Assembly: GCF_038397745.1 (NCBI RefSeq)
Contig: NZ_CP151636.1
Location: forward strand, 2,542,001 to 2,606,000
Direction: 5' to 3'
Source of the DNA: Microbacterium sp. LWH11-1.2
GTDB lineage: Bacteria; Actinomycetota; Actinomycetes; Actinomycetales; Microbacteriaceae
DNA length: 64,000 nt
Under the pieces are notes generated by a model, which saw only the letters and a list, made by a program, of their open reading frames with translations, had not been told where the DNA came from and searched no databases. Below are positions 1 through 7,246 of the stretch, piece by piece. A program made the translations under genes and the position numbers. How positions within the stretch are numbered: position 1 is the stretch's first letter; every line of letters begins with the position of its first letter.

Positions 1-264
1 GTCGACAGCTACTCGGCCGACTTCGATCCCGAAGCCTTCGTCGACGAGTACCAGAAGGAGCTGCGCACCCTCATCGACGCGAAGATCGAGGCAGGCGAGA
101 GCTTCGAGATCGCCGACAGCTTCGGCGAAGCGGATGCCGACAGCAAGGGCGGCGAGGTCATCGACCTCATGGAGGCGCTGCGCGAGAGCGTCGCGCGATC
201 CAAGGAGAAGCGCGCGAGCGAGAAGCCGGCGAAGGCGAAGAAGCCGGCGAAGAAGACCGGCTGA
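1..264 (+). CDS. Ku protein, C-terminal end (partial)
   Basis: The frame is open from the first base and stops at 262-264, leaving the last 87 residues. A stretch of the form DFDPEAFVDEYQKELRTLI followed by DAKIEAG matches the C-terminal region of bacterial Ku, the homodimeric DNA-end-binding ring of non-homologous end joining that recruits ligase LigD. The protein ends in a Lys/Ala-rich basic tail (KPAKAKKPAKKTG), as in many actinobacterial Ku proteins, probably a DNA-contacting extension. The core beta-barrel lies outside the window, so the assignment rests on this short end. A ligD partner cannot be seen here. Confidence 0.75.
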   Translation, partial: VDSYSADFDPEAFVDEYQKELRTLIDAKIEAGESFEIADSFGEADADSKGGEVIDLMEALRESVARSKEKRASEKPAKAKKPAKKTG

Positions 265-279
265 CCGCGCCGGCGGGCC

Positions 280-1071
280 TCAGTGCTTGCCGTCGCCGTC
301 CAGGTCGGGAGCCCGCTCGAACACCTCGGGGTTCAGGGCGAGTTCCTCGGCCTCCCCGGCATCCGTCGTGACGTCTTCGCCCGCCGCCGCAGCCTTCTTG
401 GCCTTGTGGCGCTCGGAGAAGTAGTGCCAGAGCGTGACCAGTGCCGTACCGCCGACCGCTGCGAGCAGGATCAGGTCGATGTAGCTCTCGACGAACGTCG
501 CCACCGGCGGGATGAAGCCGATGAGGTATCCGAACATCGTCAGACCGAAGCCCCAGAGGATCGCGCCGATGAGGTTGTAGAGCGTGTACTTGCGCCACGG
601 CATGTGACCGACGCCCGCCGCGACCGGCGCGAACGTGCGCACGATCGGCACGAAGCGGGCGAGGATGACGGTGATGCCGCCGAAGCGCTCGAAGAACGCG
701 TTGGTGCGCTCGACGTTCTTCTTGCTGAAGAGACCGGATTCCTTGCGCTCGAAGACCGCGGGTCCGCCCTTGTGGCCGATGACGTAGCCGACCTCTCCAC
801 CCACGAAGGCCGCGAGGCCGATCAGCAGGGCGACGATCCAGACGTTGACGCCGAAGACACCGTGCTCCGAGCCGGCGATCGGGTGCGAGAGCAGCCCCGA
901 GATCACGAGCAGCGTGTCGCCCGGCAGCAGGAAGCCCACGAGGAGGCCGGTCTCGGCGAAGACGATGAAGCACACCACGAGGAGCGCCCAGGGACCTGCG
1001 GTACCGATGATCGTCGCGGGGTCGAGCCAGGGGATGAGGGCGTTGGGTGCGTGCAGCATGGTTTCGAGCAC
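280..1071 (-). CDS. DedA family integral membrane protein
   Basis: 263 residues. This is a DedA/SNARE-associated family protein, an inner-membrane family linked to lipid flipping, proton-motive force and envelope stress. Visible family features are the motif ETGLLVGFLLPGD near residues 40-52, the acidic/glycine segment FVGGEVGYVIGHKGG, and the arginine-containing FARFVPIVRTFAPVAAG-type motif (here ILARFVPIVRTFAPVAAG). Several hydrophobic spans follow and the C-terminus is charged and cytoplasm-like. The start is GTG at 1071, with a weak GGGA upstream; an in-frame ATG at 1059 is an alternative. It is convergent with the Ku gene. Specific substrate unknown. Confidence 0.88.
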   Translation of the reverse strand: MLETMLHAPNALIPWLDPATIIGTAGPWALLVVCFIVFAETGLLVGFLLPGDTLLVISGLLSHPIAGSEHGVFGVNVWIVALLIGLAAFVGGEVGYVIGHKGGPAVFERKESGLFSKKNVERTNAFFERFGGITVILARFVPIVRTFAPVAAGVGHMPWRKYTLYNLIGAILWGFGLTMFGYLIGFIPPVATFVESYIDLILLAAVGGTALVTLWHYFSERHKAKKAAAAGEDVTTDAGEAEELALNPEVFERAPDLDGDGKH

Positions 1072-1134
1072 TGGGAGTCCCGTCGGTCGTTATTGGTCGG
1101 CGGTGTAACGGTGAGGATGCAGAAGCAGCCGTCG

Positions 1135-1216
1135 TGCGGAAGGTGGGACTTGAACCCACACGCCCTAGGGCACAGGAACCTAAATCCTGCGTGTCTGCCA
1201 ATTTCACCACTCCCGC
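1135..1216 (-). tRNA. tRNA-Leu (anticodon TAG)
   Basis: Reading the minus strand, the acceptor arm GCGGGAG (1210-1216) pairs with CTTCCGC (1136-1142, one G-U). The anticodon stem CAGGA/TCCTG encloses the loop TTTAGGT, giving anticodon TAG, and the T arm GTGGG-TTCAAGT-CCCAC is perfect. The long variable arm fits a class II tRNA such as Leu. The 3' CCA is not encoded (discriminator A is followed by CGA), so it must be added by the CCA enzyme. It decodes CUN codons, mainly CUA/CUG. Confidence 0.95.
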
Positions 1217-1261
1217 GCGGTGGAATCAGTCTACTGATCGGACAAACACGGATTCTGGAGA

Positions 1262-1747
1262 TCAGCCCGCAGTTCCGGAGCGCTTCCGTTCTCCCTCTGT
1301 CGGGGTCTCTTCCACGTCGAGGAGCCAGCCGACGCAAGATCGTCGCGGGCGGTCGGTTGGCGCACCGTCGAGTTCCGCGCGCCGCGCGACGACCCGGTCG
1401 ACGGGCAGCCGCACACCGGCGACCGCCTGGAGTCGAGTCGTGTCGGGAACGGGCTCGAACGTCACCGACTCGTGCGGGCATCCCGGCCTCGATGAGACCT
1501 GGATCGTCCGCTCCACGACCTCGTGCGTCACCTCCTGCACCGCGGCGACCCTGCCGCGCACACGGTCCGCGTACTCGTGCTCATGGTGCGATTCCAGAGC
1601 GTCCACGGACGACGCCAGTTCGGTGCCGAGCGCGTCGACCAGAAGCACGGACTCGCGCGACCGGATGCCGAAGTCGACCTCGTCTCCGACCGCGAACGGG
1701 TCGCCGCAGCAGGCCCACTCCCACGGCGTCAACCACACACGCGTCAT
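1262..1747 (-). CDS. DUF6578-like protein
   Basis: 161 residues. The N-terminus (MTRVWLTPWEWACCGDPFAVG) resembles actinobacterial proteins placed in DUF6578, which begin with a tryptophan-rich strand and a CCG-P-F-VGD motif. The rest is acidic with His/Glu clusters (ESHHEHEY near residue 53) and has no signal peptide or membrane span, so a soluble cytoplasmic protein is likely. Function is unknown. The ATG at 1747 follows a -10-like TAGTCT by six bases, with no Shine-Dalgarno sequence. It stands alone, downstream of the tRNA on the other side. Confidence 0.7.
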   Translation of the reverse strand: MTRVWLTPWEWACCGDPFAVGDEVDFGIRSRESVLLVDALGTELASSVDALESHHEHEYADRVRGRVAAVQEVTHEVVERTIQVSSRPGCPHESVTFEPVPDTTRLQAVAGVRLPVDRVVARRAELDGAPTDRPRRSCVGWLLDVEETPTEGERKRSGTAG

Positions 1748-1753
1748 GCAGCG

Positions 1754-1759
1754 AGACTA
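1754..1759 (-). promoter_or_regulatory. -10 box (TAGTCT), leaderless arrangement
   Basis: On the minus strand TAGTCT ends exactly six bases before the ATG at 1747, so transcription would begin at or beside the start codon. No ribosome binding site is present. The same spacing recurs at many genes in the window. Confidence 0.5.
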
Positions 1760-1795
1760 ACGCCGGTCTATCGGATCGCGTGCGACCACGTCGCG

Positions 1796-2074
1796 TCAGG
1801 CCAACGGGCCGGAGCCGGGGATGAGCGGCTCCTCCGGGTTCGGTGCCAGAGGCTCCTCCGGATGCGGGGCGAGCGGCTCCTGCGGCGTCGGGGTCAGCGG
1901 TTCGTTCGGGTGGGTCGGCGACGGCTCGTCGGGGAACGCGGGCGACGGCTGCGAGGGCGAGGGGACGGCGGGTCCGGGCGGGGTCTGTCCAGGGTCGGCG
2001 GGGCCGGGGCCGGTCGGCTGCTCGCCGGGCACAGAGGGGACGGGCGGGCCGGGAACAGGGGAGGAGTCGGTCAT
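1796..2074 (-). CDS. Small proline-rich hypothetical protein
   Basis: 92 residues, starting at ATG 2074 behind a good AAAGGAA ribosome site; an upstream in-frame start (2209) gives a non-family-like leader and is disfavoured. The protein is almost wholly Pro/Glu/Ser low complexity, with degenerate repeats of the type PxPxEPL (for example EPLAPHPEEPLAPNPEEPL). No signal peptide or membrane segment is visible. Such sequences are usually disordered linkers or cell-wall-spanning tails, but here there is no domain attached. Expression is supported only by the ribosome site and the clean high-GC third positions. Function unknown. Confidence 0.55.
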   Translation of the reverse strand: MTDSSPVPGPPVPSVPGEQPTGPGPADPGQTPPGPAVPSPSQPSPAFPDEPSPTHPNEPLTPTPQEPLAPHPEEPLAPNPEEPLIPGSGPLA

Positions 2075-2234
2075 GACGGTTCCTTTCGCTGAGGTGATGC
2101 TCACGTTCCGGTCAGTCCACCACCGCGGGTCCGAGAGGTCTGGCCCCTTGCGCTTCGCGGTGCGATGTGCGGGTCGTCGATCGCTCTGTGGATAACTTCC
2201 GAGGTGCACGCACGATTCTTGGCATGATGCCCGG

Positions 2235-3389
2235 GTGAGTCATCCGTCTGCCCTCGTCGCCGAACGCGTGCGATCGCGGTTGCGGGTCGAGGGTGTGGAT
2301 CCGTCGATCGATCCGGATACAGCTCGACGCATCGCCCAGGCGGAGGTGCGTCGTCATGACGACCATGCACTGGCCCGCGGCGAGGCCTTGATCGACGACG
2401 AGGTCGCCTGCGTGCGCGATGTGCTCGCGGCGGTGAGCGGGATCGGACCCCTGCAGCCGTTCCTGGACGACGCAGAGATCGAGGAGATCTGGGTGAACGG
2501 CGACGGTCACGTGCACGTCGCGCGCGGCGGAGTGACGGAGCGCACCGGACTGCGGCTCGCCGACACGACGGTGCGCGATCTGGTGGAGCGGATGCTGCAG
2601 CCCACCGGGCGCCGGGTGGACATCAGCCAGCCCTTCGTCGACGCCTCCCTGCCTGACGGCTCGCGACTGCACGTCGCGATCGCGGATGTCGTTCGAGGCT
2701 CCTGGGTGGTGAACATCCGCAAGTTCCTGCCTCGATACCGCACCCTGGACGCGCTGACGGCACAGGGCGCGATGCCGGTCGCGATCGCCGACCTGCTGCG
2801 TGACGCGATGCGGGGCGGTCGCAGCGTGATCGTGTCCGGCGCGACACACGCCGGCAAGACGACACTGCTCGGTGCGCTTCTGGCCTCCTGCGCGGACTCC
2901 CAGCGCATCATCACTGTCGAGGAGACCTTCGAGCTCGCTGTCGAGGGGACCGATCTCGTCGCTCTTCAGGGACGGCAGGCCGGCCTCGAAGGCACCGGGG
3001 AGATCACTCTGCGGCGGCTCGTGAAAGAGGCGCTGCGCATGCGCCCGGACCGGCTGGTCGTCGGCGAGGTGCGCGATGCGGAGGCGCTCGACCTCGTCCT
3101 CGCACTCAACACCGGGGTTCCCGGGGCGGGAACCGTGCACGCGAACTCGGCAACGGAAGCCTTGGAGAAGCTCGCGATCCTGCCGTTGCTCGCCGGACGG
3201 AACATCGATCGCACCTTCATCGCACCCGCGCTCGCCGCGGCGATCGACCTGGTCGTGCACTGTGCACGTGACGCGTCCGGACAGCGCCGCGTGCAGGAGA
3301 TCGTCGCTCCGACCGGTGAGGTCGTCGAGGGAAGGATCAGGACTCGCACGCTCTATGACGCGGCGCGTCGAAGCGGGGTCGCGTCGTGA
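2235..3389 (+). CDS. tadA: TadA/CpaF-type pilus assembly ATPase
   Basis: 384 residues with a GTG start. This secretion ATPase of the CpaF/TadA group is the cytoplasmic hexameric motor that powers assembly of Flp/Tad pili or related secretion. The N-terminal domain is followed by a RecA-like domain with Walker A GATHAGKT (near residue 205), an Asp/His-box region (ITVEETFEL), Walker B RLVVGEVRDAEA and the His-containing GAGTVHANS motif, in the usual order. It lies at the head of a run of co-directional, mostly overlapping genes (tadB, tadC, pilins), overlapping tadB by 4 bases. No tadZ/cpaE homologue precedes it here. Confidence 0.93.
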   Translation: MSHPSALVAERVRSRLRVEGVDPSIDPDTARRIAQAEVRRHDDHALARGEALIDDEVACVRDVLAAVSGIGPLQPFLDDAEIEEIWVNGDGHVHVARGGVTERTGLRLADTTVRDLVERMLQPTGRRVDISQPFVDASLPDGSRLHVAIADVVRGSWVVNIRKFLPRYRTLDALTAQGAMPVAIADLLRDAMRGGRSVIVSGATHAGKTTLLGALLASCADSQRIITVEETFELAVEGTDLVALQGRQAGLEGTGEITLRRLVKEALRMRPDRLVVGEVRDAEALDLVLALNTGVPGAGTVHANSATEALEKLAILPLLAGRNIDRTFIAPALAAAIDLVVHCARDASGQRRVQEIVAPTGEVVEGRIRTRTLYDAARRSGVAS

Positions 3390-4243
3390 CCGTCCTCATG
3401 GGCGCGCTGCTCGCCGCGGGCGTCCTGCTGAGCCTGTCGCCGTGGATGTGGCCCGTGCACGACCGGGAGATGCACGCCGTCCGGAAGGGCCGTCTCGCGC
3501 GCCTGCTGGAAGAGGCCGGTGCGGATGCCGTGGCCCCGCGGGTCCTGATCGCCGTGATGCTCGCGGCAGCCCTGCTGGTCGCATCCGCCGTCTGGCTCGT
3601 CACCGGCATCGCCGTCCTGGCGGCCCTCGCCGGTGCGGCCGCGGGTGCGGCGCCTGTGATGTGGCTGCGAGGGCGCCGGCTGAGGCTGCGCCGCCTGCGT
3701 CGGCAGCTGTGGCCGGATGTCTGCGACCTGCTCATCGCCGCGATCCGCGTCGGTCTCTCCCTGCCTGACGCGGTGGCGGGGCTGGCGGAGTCGTCGCCGG
3801 CGATGCTTCGTCCCGCCTTCGTGGTGTTCGCGCGCGACCTGCGCGCCACGGGACGATTCGAGACCAGCCTCGACCGGTTGAAGACGTCGCTGGCAGACCC
3901 GATCGGCGACCGGATCGTGGAGACGCTGCGCATGGCGCGACAGGTCGGCGGCACCGAGCTCATCTCCGTGCTGCGCGCGCTCTCCTCGTCGGTGCGAGCG
4001 GATGCCGCGCTGCGGGGAGAGGTGGAGGCGCGCCAGTCCTGGATCCGCGGTGCTGCGGTGCTGGGGGCGATCGCACCGTGGGTCGTGCTCGGTCTCCTCG
4101 TCATGAGGCCCGAGGGTGCCTCGGCCTACGGCACGCCAGAGGGCGTCATCGTGATCTGTGTCGGCGCCGCCGTCTCGGTCCTCGCCTTCCGGATCATGAT
4201 CCGGATCGGCAGGCTGCCGGAGCCTCGGAGATGGTTCGGATGA
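3386..4243 (+). CDS. tadB: Type II secretion F-domain protein TadB
   Basis: 285 residues, GTG start in a 4-base GTGA overlap with tadA. This is a polytopic inner-membrane platform protein of the Tad system, which anchors the ATPase and helps extrude pilin. There are two N-terminal hydrophobic spans (about residues 1-20 and 50-90), a central GspF/T2SF cytoplasmic domain (about 105-230, including the LLIAAIRVGLSLPDA segment typical of TadB/TadC) and two C-terminal spans. It overlaps tadC by 4 bases (ATGA), which implies coupled translation and a fixed TadB:TadC ratio. Confidence 0.9.
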   Translation: MTVLMGALLAAGVLLSLSPWMWPVHDREMHAVRKGRLARLLEEAGADAVAPRVLIAVMLAAALLVASAVWLVTGIAVLAALAGAAAGAAPVMWLRGRRLRLRRLRRQLWPDVCDLLIAAIRVGLSLPDAVAGLAESSPAMLRPAFVVFARDLRATGRFETSLDRLKTSLADPIGDRIVETLRMARQVGGTELISVLRALSSSVRADAALRGEVEARQSWIRGAAVLGAIAPWVVLGLLVMRPEGASAYGTPEGVIVICVGAAVSVLAFRIMIRIGRLPEPRRWFG

Positions 4244-5178
4244 GCGGACTCTCGGTTCTCGCGAGCGCGGTGCTGATCGGCGGAACCCTCGCGGCGGGGC
4301 TGCTGTGCATCCTGGCGGCGCTGCCACGGTGGCGGGCTGTCTCGCTGACCGTGCGCATCGCGCCGTATGTGCGCGACGTCGTCGCCGACGAGGACATGCC
4401 CCGTGGTCTGCTGCGGGGCGCGGGGATGCTTCCGGCAGGGAACCGGGGGCTCTGGCAGCGCGCGCAGCAGGGATTCGACCGGATGCTGGGTGGCGGGGAG
4501 ATCCTCCGGCTTCGGCTGGCCCAGGCCGGGCTGTCCGCGGACCCTGTCGCGTTCCGGGGTCGACAGCTGGGATGGCTGCTCGCCGGAATCAGCGTAGGAG
4601 CGCTCGCCGTGATCGCGCTGGCCGTCGCCGGCAGGATGTCCGCGCCGGTCGTCGCGATCCCGATCCTCGCCGGGGCGACAGCCGCGGTCGGCTACGACAT
4701 GCAGCTCTCGGTGCGGGCCAAGGCCCGCCGCGGTCGGCTCACCGACGAGCTCCCGACGACGCTCGAGTTCCTGGCCCTCTGTCTGTCGGCGGGTGAGGGC
4801 TTCCTCGATTCGCTGCGGCGGGTCGCCGCCGTCGGCTCCGGGGAACTCAGCGCAGAGCTGCGACAAGTCGTCCTCGCCGCGGGAACGGGTTCTCCTCTCG
4901 CGGATGCGCTGAGCGAGATGGCGACGCGCCTGCAGCTCCCCGGACTCGCGCGCGCCGTGGATCAGGTCATCTCCGCGCTCGAGCACGGTGCGCCACTCGC
5001 CGGCGTGCTGCACGCACAGGCAGGCGATGCTCGCGAAGACGCGAAGCGCACCCTCATCGAGCAGGCGGGGCGCAAGGAGATCCTGATGCTCCTGCCGCTG
5101 GTGTTCCTCATCCTCCCGCTGTCGGTGCTCTTCGCGATCTACCCGGGACTCTTCATCCTCCGGCTCGGCATCGGCTGA
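4240..5178 (+). CDS. tadC: Type II secretion F-domain protein TadC
   Basis: 312 residues. The start ATG at 4240 overlaps the tadB stop and has GGAG nine bases upstream; the ATG at 4231 has no room for a ribosome site. This is the second T2SF-domain platform protein of the Tad apparatus. It has an N-terminal hydrophobic span, paired spans near residues 105-150, the conserved cytoplasmic motif ELPTTLEFLALCLSAGEG and a C-terminal pair ending in LFAIYPGLFILRLG. It partners TadB at the inner membrane. Paralogy to tadB is evident from the shared T2SF fold. Confidence 0.9.
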   Translation: MSGLSVLASAVLIGGTLAAGLLCILAALPRWRAVSLTVRIAPYVRDVVADEDMPRGLLRGAGMLPAGNRGLWQRAQQGFDRMLGGGEILRLRLAQAGLSADPVAFRGRQLGWLLAGISVGALAVIALAVAGRMSAPVVAIPILAGATAAVGYDMQLSVRAKARRGRLTDELPTTLEFLALCLSAGEGFLDSLRRVAAVGSGELSAELRQVVLAAGTGSPLADALSEMATRLQLPGLARAVDQVISALEHGAPLAGVLHAQAGDAREDAKRTLIEQAGRKEILMLLPLVFLILPLSVLFAIYPGLFILRLGIG

Positions 5179-5198
5179 CCGTTCACGAAAGGACGACC

Positions 5199-5426
5199 AT
5201 GACGATACGCACGCACGACCTCCGGCGAGGGGATCACCACACGCGCTGGTGGTGCGGAACACGCGGCTGGTTTCGCGACCTCGCCCGGGATGAGCGCGGG
5301 GACGTCCCCGGCTGGGTGCTGGTCACACTGATGACCGCAGGACTGGTCGTGCTGATCTGGGCGGTCGCGGGGCCCGCGCTCACCGCGCTGTTCGAGCAGG
5401 CGATCCAGCGGGTGTCCGGTCTCTGA
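5199..5426 (+). CDS. Small pilin-like membrane peptide of the Tad locus
   Basis: 75 residues with a good ribosome site (GAAAGGA). The basic N-terminus is followed by DERGDVPGWVLVTLMTAGLV, a class-III (Flp-type) signal-like junction leading into one hydrophobic helix of about 25 residues and a short tail. Position between tadC and the tadE genes is where Flp pilin or a DUF4244-like peptide usually sits, so I infer it is the major pilin or a pilin-like subunit. The residue before the hydrophobic helix is not the textbook G/E-F-Y processing site, so processing is uncertain. Confidence 0.65.
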   Translation: MTIRTHDLRRGDHHTRWWCGTRGWFRDLARDERGDVPGWVLVTLMTAGLVVLIWAVAGPALTALFEQAIQRVSGL

Positions 5427-5427
5427 G

Positions 5428-5829
5428 ATGTGTGGCCCTCGGGTGCTGCACGACGAGCGAGGTTCGAGCCCGGTCGAGTTCGTGCTGGTCGGCACGCTCC
5501 TCACCGTGCTCACGCTGGCGGTGCTGCAGCTGGCGCTGGCCGTATACGTGCGCAACGTCGTCCATGATGCGGCCGTCGAAGGGGCGTATCACGCCGCACT
5601 CGCCGACACGAGCCTGGAAGAGGGCGCGGAGCGGTCGCGGTCGGTGATCACCCGGGCGGTCGGCGCAGCGTATGCGGGGGACGTCATCGTCGGCACCTCG
5701 GAGGAACTCGGCCACGAGACCGTCGATGTGCGCATCCGCACGTCTCTCCCCGTGCTCGGGCTCATCGGAGTCCCCTACGCGCTGGAGGTGGAAGCGCATG
5801 CACCGGTGGAGAGCCTGGGCGAGGAATGA
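5428..5829 (+). CDS. TadE-like pseudopilin (first copy)
   Basis: 133 residues. The N-terminal DERGSSPVEFVLVGTLLTVL is the TadE signature: a short charged leader, then Ser/Pro-Val-Glu-Phe with the key Glu, then a hydrophobic helix. TadE pseudopilins are processed by prepilin peptidase and act as minor components of Flp pili. The rest is a periplasmic/extracytoplasmic beta-rich domain. It starts one base after the stop of the pilin-like gene and overlaps the next TadE-like gene by 32 bases, so the three are surely co-translated. Confidence 0.82.
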   Translation: MCGPRVLHDERGSSPVEFVLVGTLLTVLTLAVLQLALAVYVRNVVHDAAVEGAYHAALADTSLEEGAERSRSVITRAVGAAYAGDVIVGTSEELGHETVDVRIRTSLPVLGLIGVPYALEVEAHAPVESLGEE

Positions 5830-6253
5830 CGAGGGGTCTGCGGCGCTTGAGTTCATCACCGTCGGCGTCATCCTGCTCGTCCCGCTCGTCTACCTGGTGA
5901 TCGCGCTGGGCGCGATCCAGGAGCAGACGCTCGGCGCGGAGGCGGCCGCACGCCACACGGCACGCGCGATCGCGATGGCGCCCGATGCCGCCGCGGCCGC
6001 GGCGAACGGAGAGGCCGTTCTGGCGGGGATCATCGCGGAGTACGGGCTCGACCCGGAAGCGGTCGACGTCTCGCTCTCCTGCTCGCCCGCGGGCGTCGGC
6101 TGTCCGTCGGCGGGGGCGACGCTCATCGTGACCGTCGCCGCTCGCGTGCGACTGCCGCTGGTGCCCCCGATCTTCGGCCTCGACCGCGCGGCTTCCGTCA
6201 CCGTGCAGGCAGCAGCCGCGCAGAAGGTGTCCCGGCTGTGGGGTGTGGGATGA
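5798..6253 (+). CDS. TadE-like pseudopilin (second copy)
   Basis: 151 residues from ATG 5798 (GGAGG about eight bases upstream); longer upstream readings give arginine/serine shadow sequence. The leader RNDEGSAALEFITVGVILLV has the TadE pattern (acidic-Gly-Ser-Ala-Ala-Leu-Glu-Phe followed by a long hydrophobic helix). The extracytoplasmic part contains two cysteines close together (SLSCSPAGVGCPS, near residues 93-103), which may form a disulfide. It overlaps the first TadE gene by 32 bases in another frame. Minor pilin role is inferred from family and context. Confidence 0.82.
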   Translation: MHRWRAWARNDEGSAALEFITVGVILLVPLVYLVIALGAIQEQTLGAEAAARHTARAIAMAPDAAAAAANGEAVLAGIIAEYGLDPEAVDVSLSCSPAGVGCPSAGATLIVTVAARVRLPLVPPIFGLDRAASVTVQAAAAQKVSRLWGVG

Positions 6254-6675
6254 CCGCAGATCGCGCTCGCCGTGAGGGTGAGGAGGGGAGCGTCCTGCTC
6301 CTCACCCTCGGTTACGTGCTCCTGGCGGTAGCGGTCGTCTTCGTCTGCGTGTGCGCCACCGACCTGTACATCGCTCAGAAGCGGCTGGACGCGCTCGCCG
6401 ACGCGGCCGCGCTCGCCGGAGCCGACGGCTTCACCCTGCAGGTGAGCGGTGACGACGTGCGCGCCGAGCTGACGGGTGCCGGTGTGCGCGAGCAGGCTTC
6501 GGCCCTGATGGACGCGCTCCCCGGTGACGCCGCGCTCGCCGCCGCCAGCACTCCCGACGGCGTCTCGGCTCGCGTCACGCTCACGACGACCTGGCATCCG
6601 CCGTTGCTCTCGCCCTTCGTGCCCGAAGGCGTGGAGTTGGCGTCGACGGCGACGAGCCGCACGGCGCTCGAATGA
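6250..6675 (+). CDS. TadG-like pilus-assembly protein
   Basis: 141 residues from ATG 6250, in a 4-base overlap with the preceding gene. The N-terminus has EEGSVLLLTLGYVLLAVAV, a Gly-Ser leader junction then a hydrophobic helix, followed by DALADAAALAGADG, the alanine-rich motif of TadG/Rv3654c-type helical pseudopilins. It is the last gene of the Tad run, ending 10 bases before the convergent Nudix gene. Mycobacterial relatives sit in the same order after TadE-like genes. Exact role (adhesin, minor pilin) unknown. Confidence 0.78.
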   Translation: MTADRARREGEEGSVLLLTLGYVLLAVAVVFVCVCATDLYIAQKRLDALADAAALAGADGFTLQVSGDDVRAELTGAGVREQASALMDALPGDAALAAASTPDGVSARVTLTTTWHPPLLSPFVPEGVELASTATSRTALE

Positions 6676-6685
6676 TCACCGCAGG

Positions 6686-7246
6686 CTAGCGCTGCGATCG
6701 CAACCGTTCGAGAAGTCCCGCCAGCCGCGGCTCGAGCTGCGGCGGCACCTCGGCCGGCAGTGCGTCGACAGGCCACCAGCGAACATCCTCGGACTCGTCG
6801 CTCACGCTCAGCGCGAGCTGCGGGTCGACGATCACCGTGATCCCGATGTCGAGGTGCGAGGCGCAGCGGCCGAACCGGGACGAGAGCCCGTGGTGGTCCA
6901 GGTCGTAGGCCAGGGGAGAGGTCGGCACGGCCGTCTCGATGCCGGTCTCCTCGCGCAGCTCGCGCAGCGCGGCCTCCATGATCGACGCGTCTCCGTCTTC
7001 CGCGTGCCCTCCCGGTTGCACCCAGAACTGACCCTTGCCGTGGAAGACGAGCAGCGTCTGCGTGAGCGTCTCGTCGAACACGACGCACGAGGCGGTGGCG
7101 TGGTCGGGGCCGGAGTCCCGCCGCACGGGCCCGGTATCGTCGGCGAAGAACGAGGCGAAGTCCTCCTGCGCCGCGCGCTCCCGCTCCGACCTCGGCAGGT
7201 ACTCGGTGACCAGCCGATGCACGTCGGCGGACAGCATCCGGCTCAT
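6686..7246 (-). CDS. Nudix hydrolase
   Basis: 186 residues from ATG 7246, 4-base overlap with the end of the MFS gene and AAGGAG upstream. The Nudix box is present (GGHAEDGD then RELREETGI), so it should cleave a nucleoside diphosphate linked to another moiety using Mg2+. The box is slightly unusual: the spacing between the glycine and RELREETG is one residue longer than the canonical pattern and the first conserved Glu position holds Asp. Substrate cannot be predicted. Co-transcribed with the upstream transporter gene. Confidence 0.88.
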   Translation of the reverse strand: MSRMLSADVHRLVTEYLPRSERERAAQEDFASFFADDTGPVRRDSGPDHATASCVVFDETLTQTLLVFHGKGQFWVQPGGHAEDGDASIMEAALRELREETGIETAVPTSPLAYDLDHHGLSSRFGRCASHLDIGITVIVDPQLALSVSDESEDVRWWPVDALPAEVPPQLEPRLAGLLERLRSQR

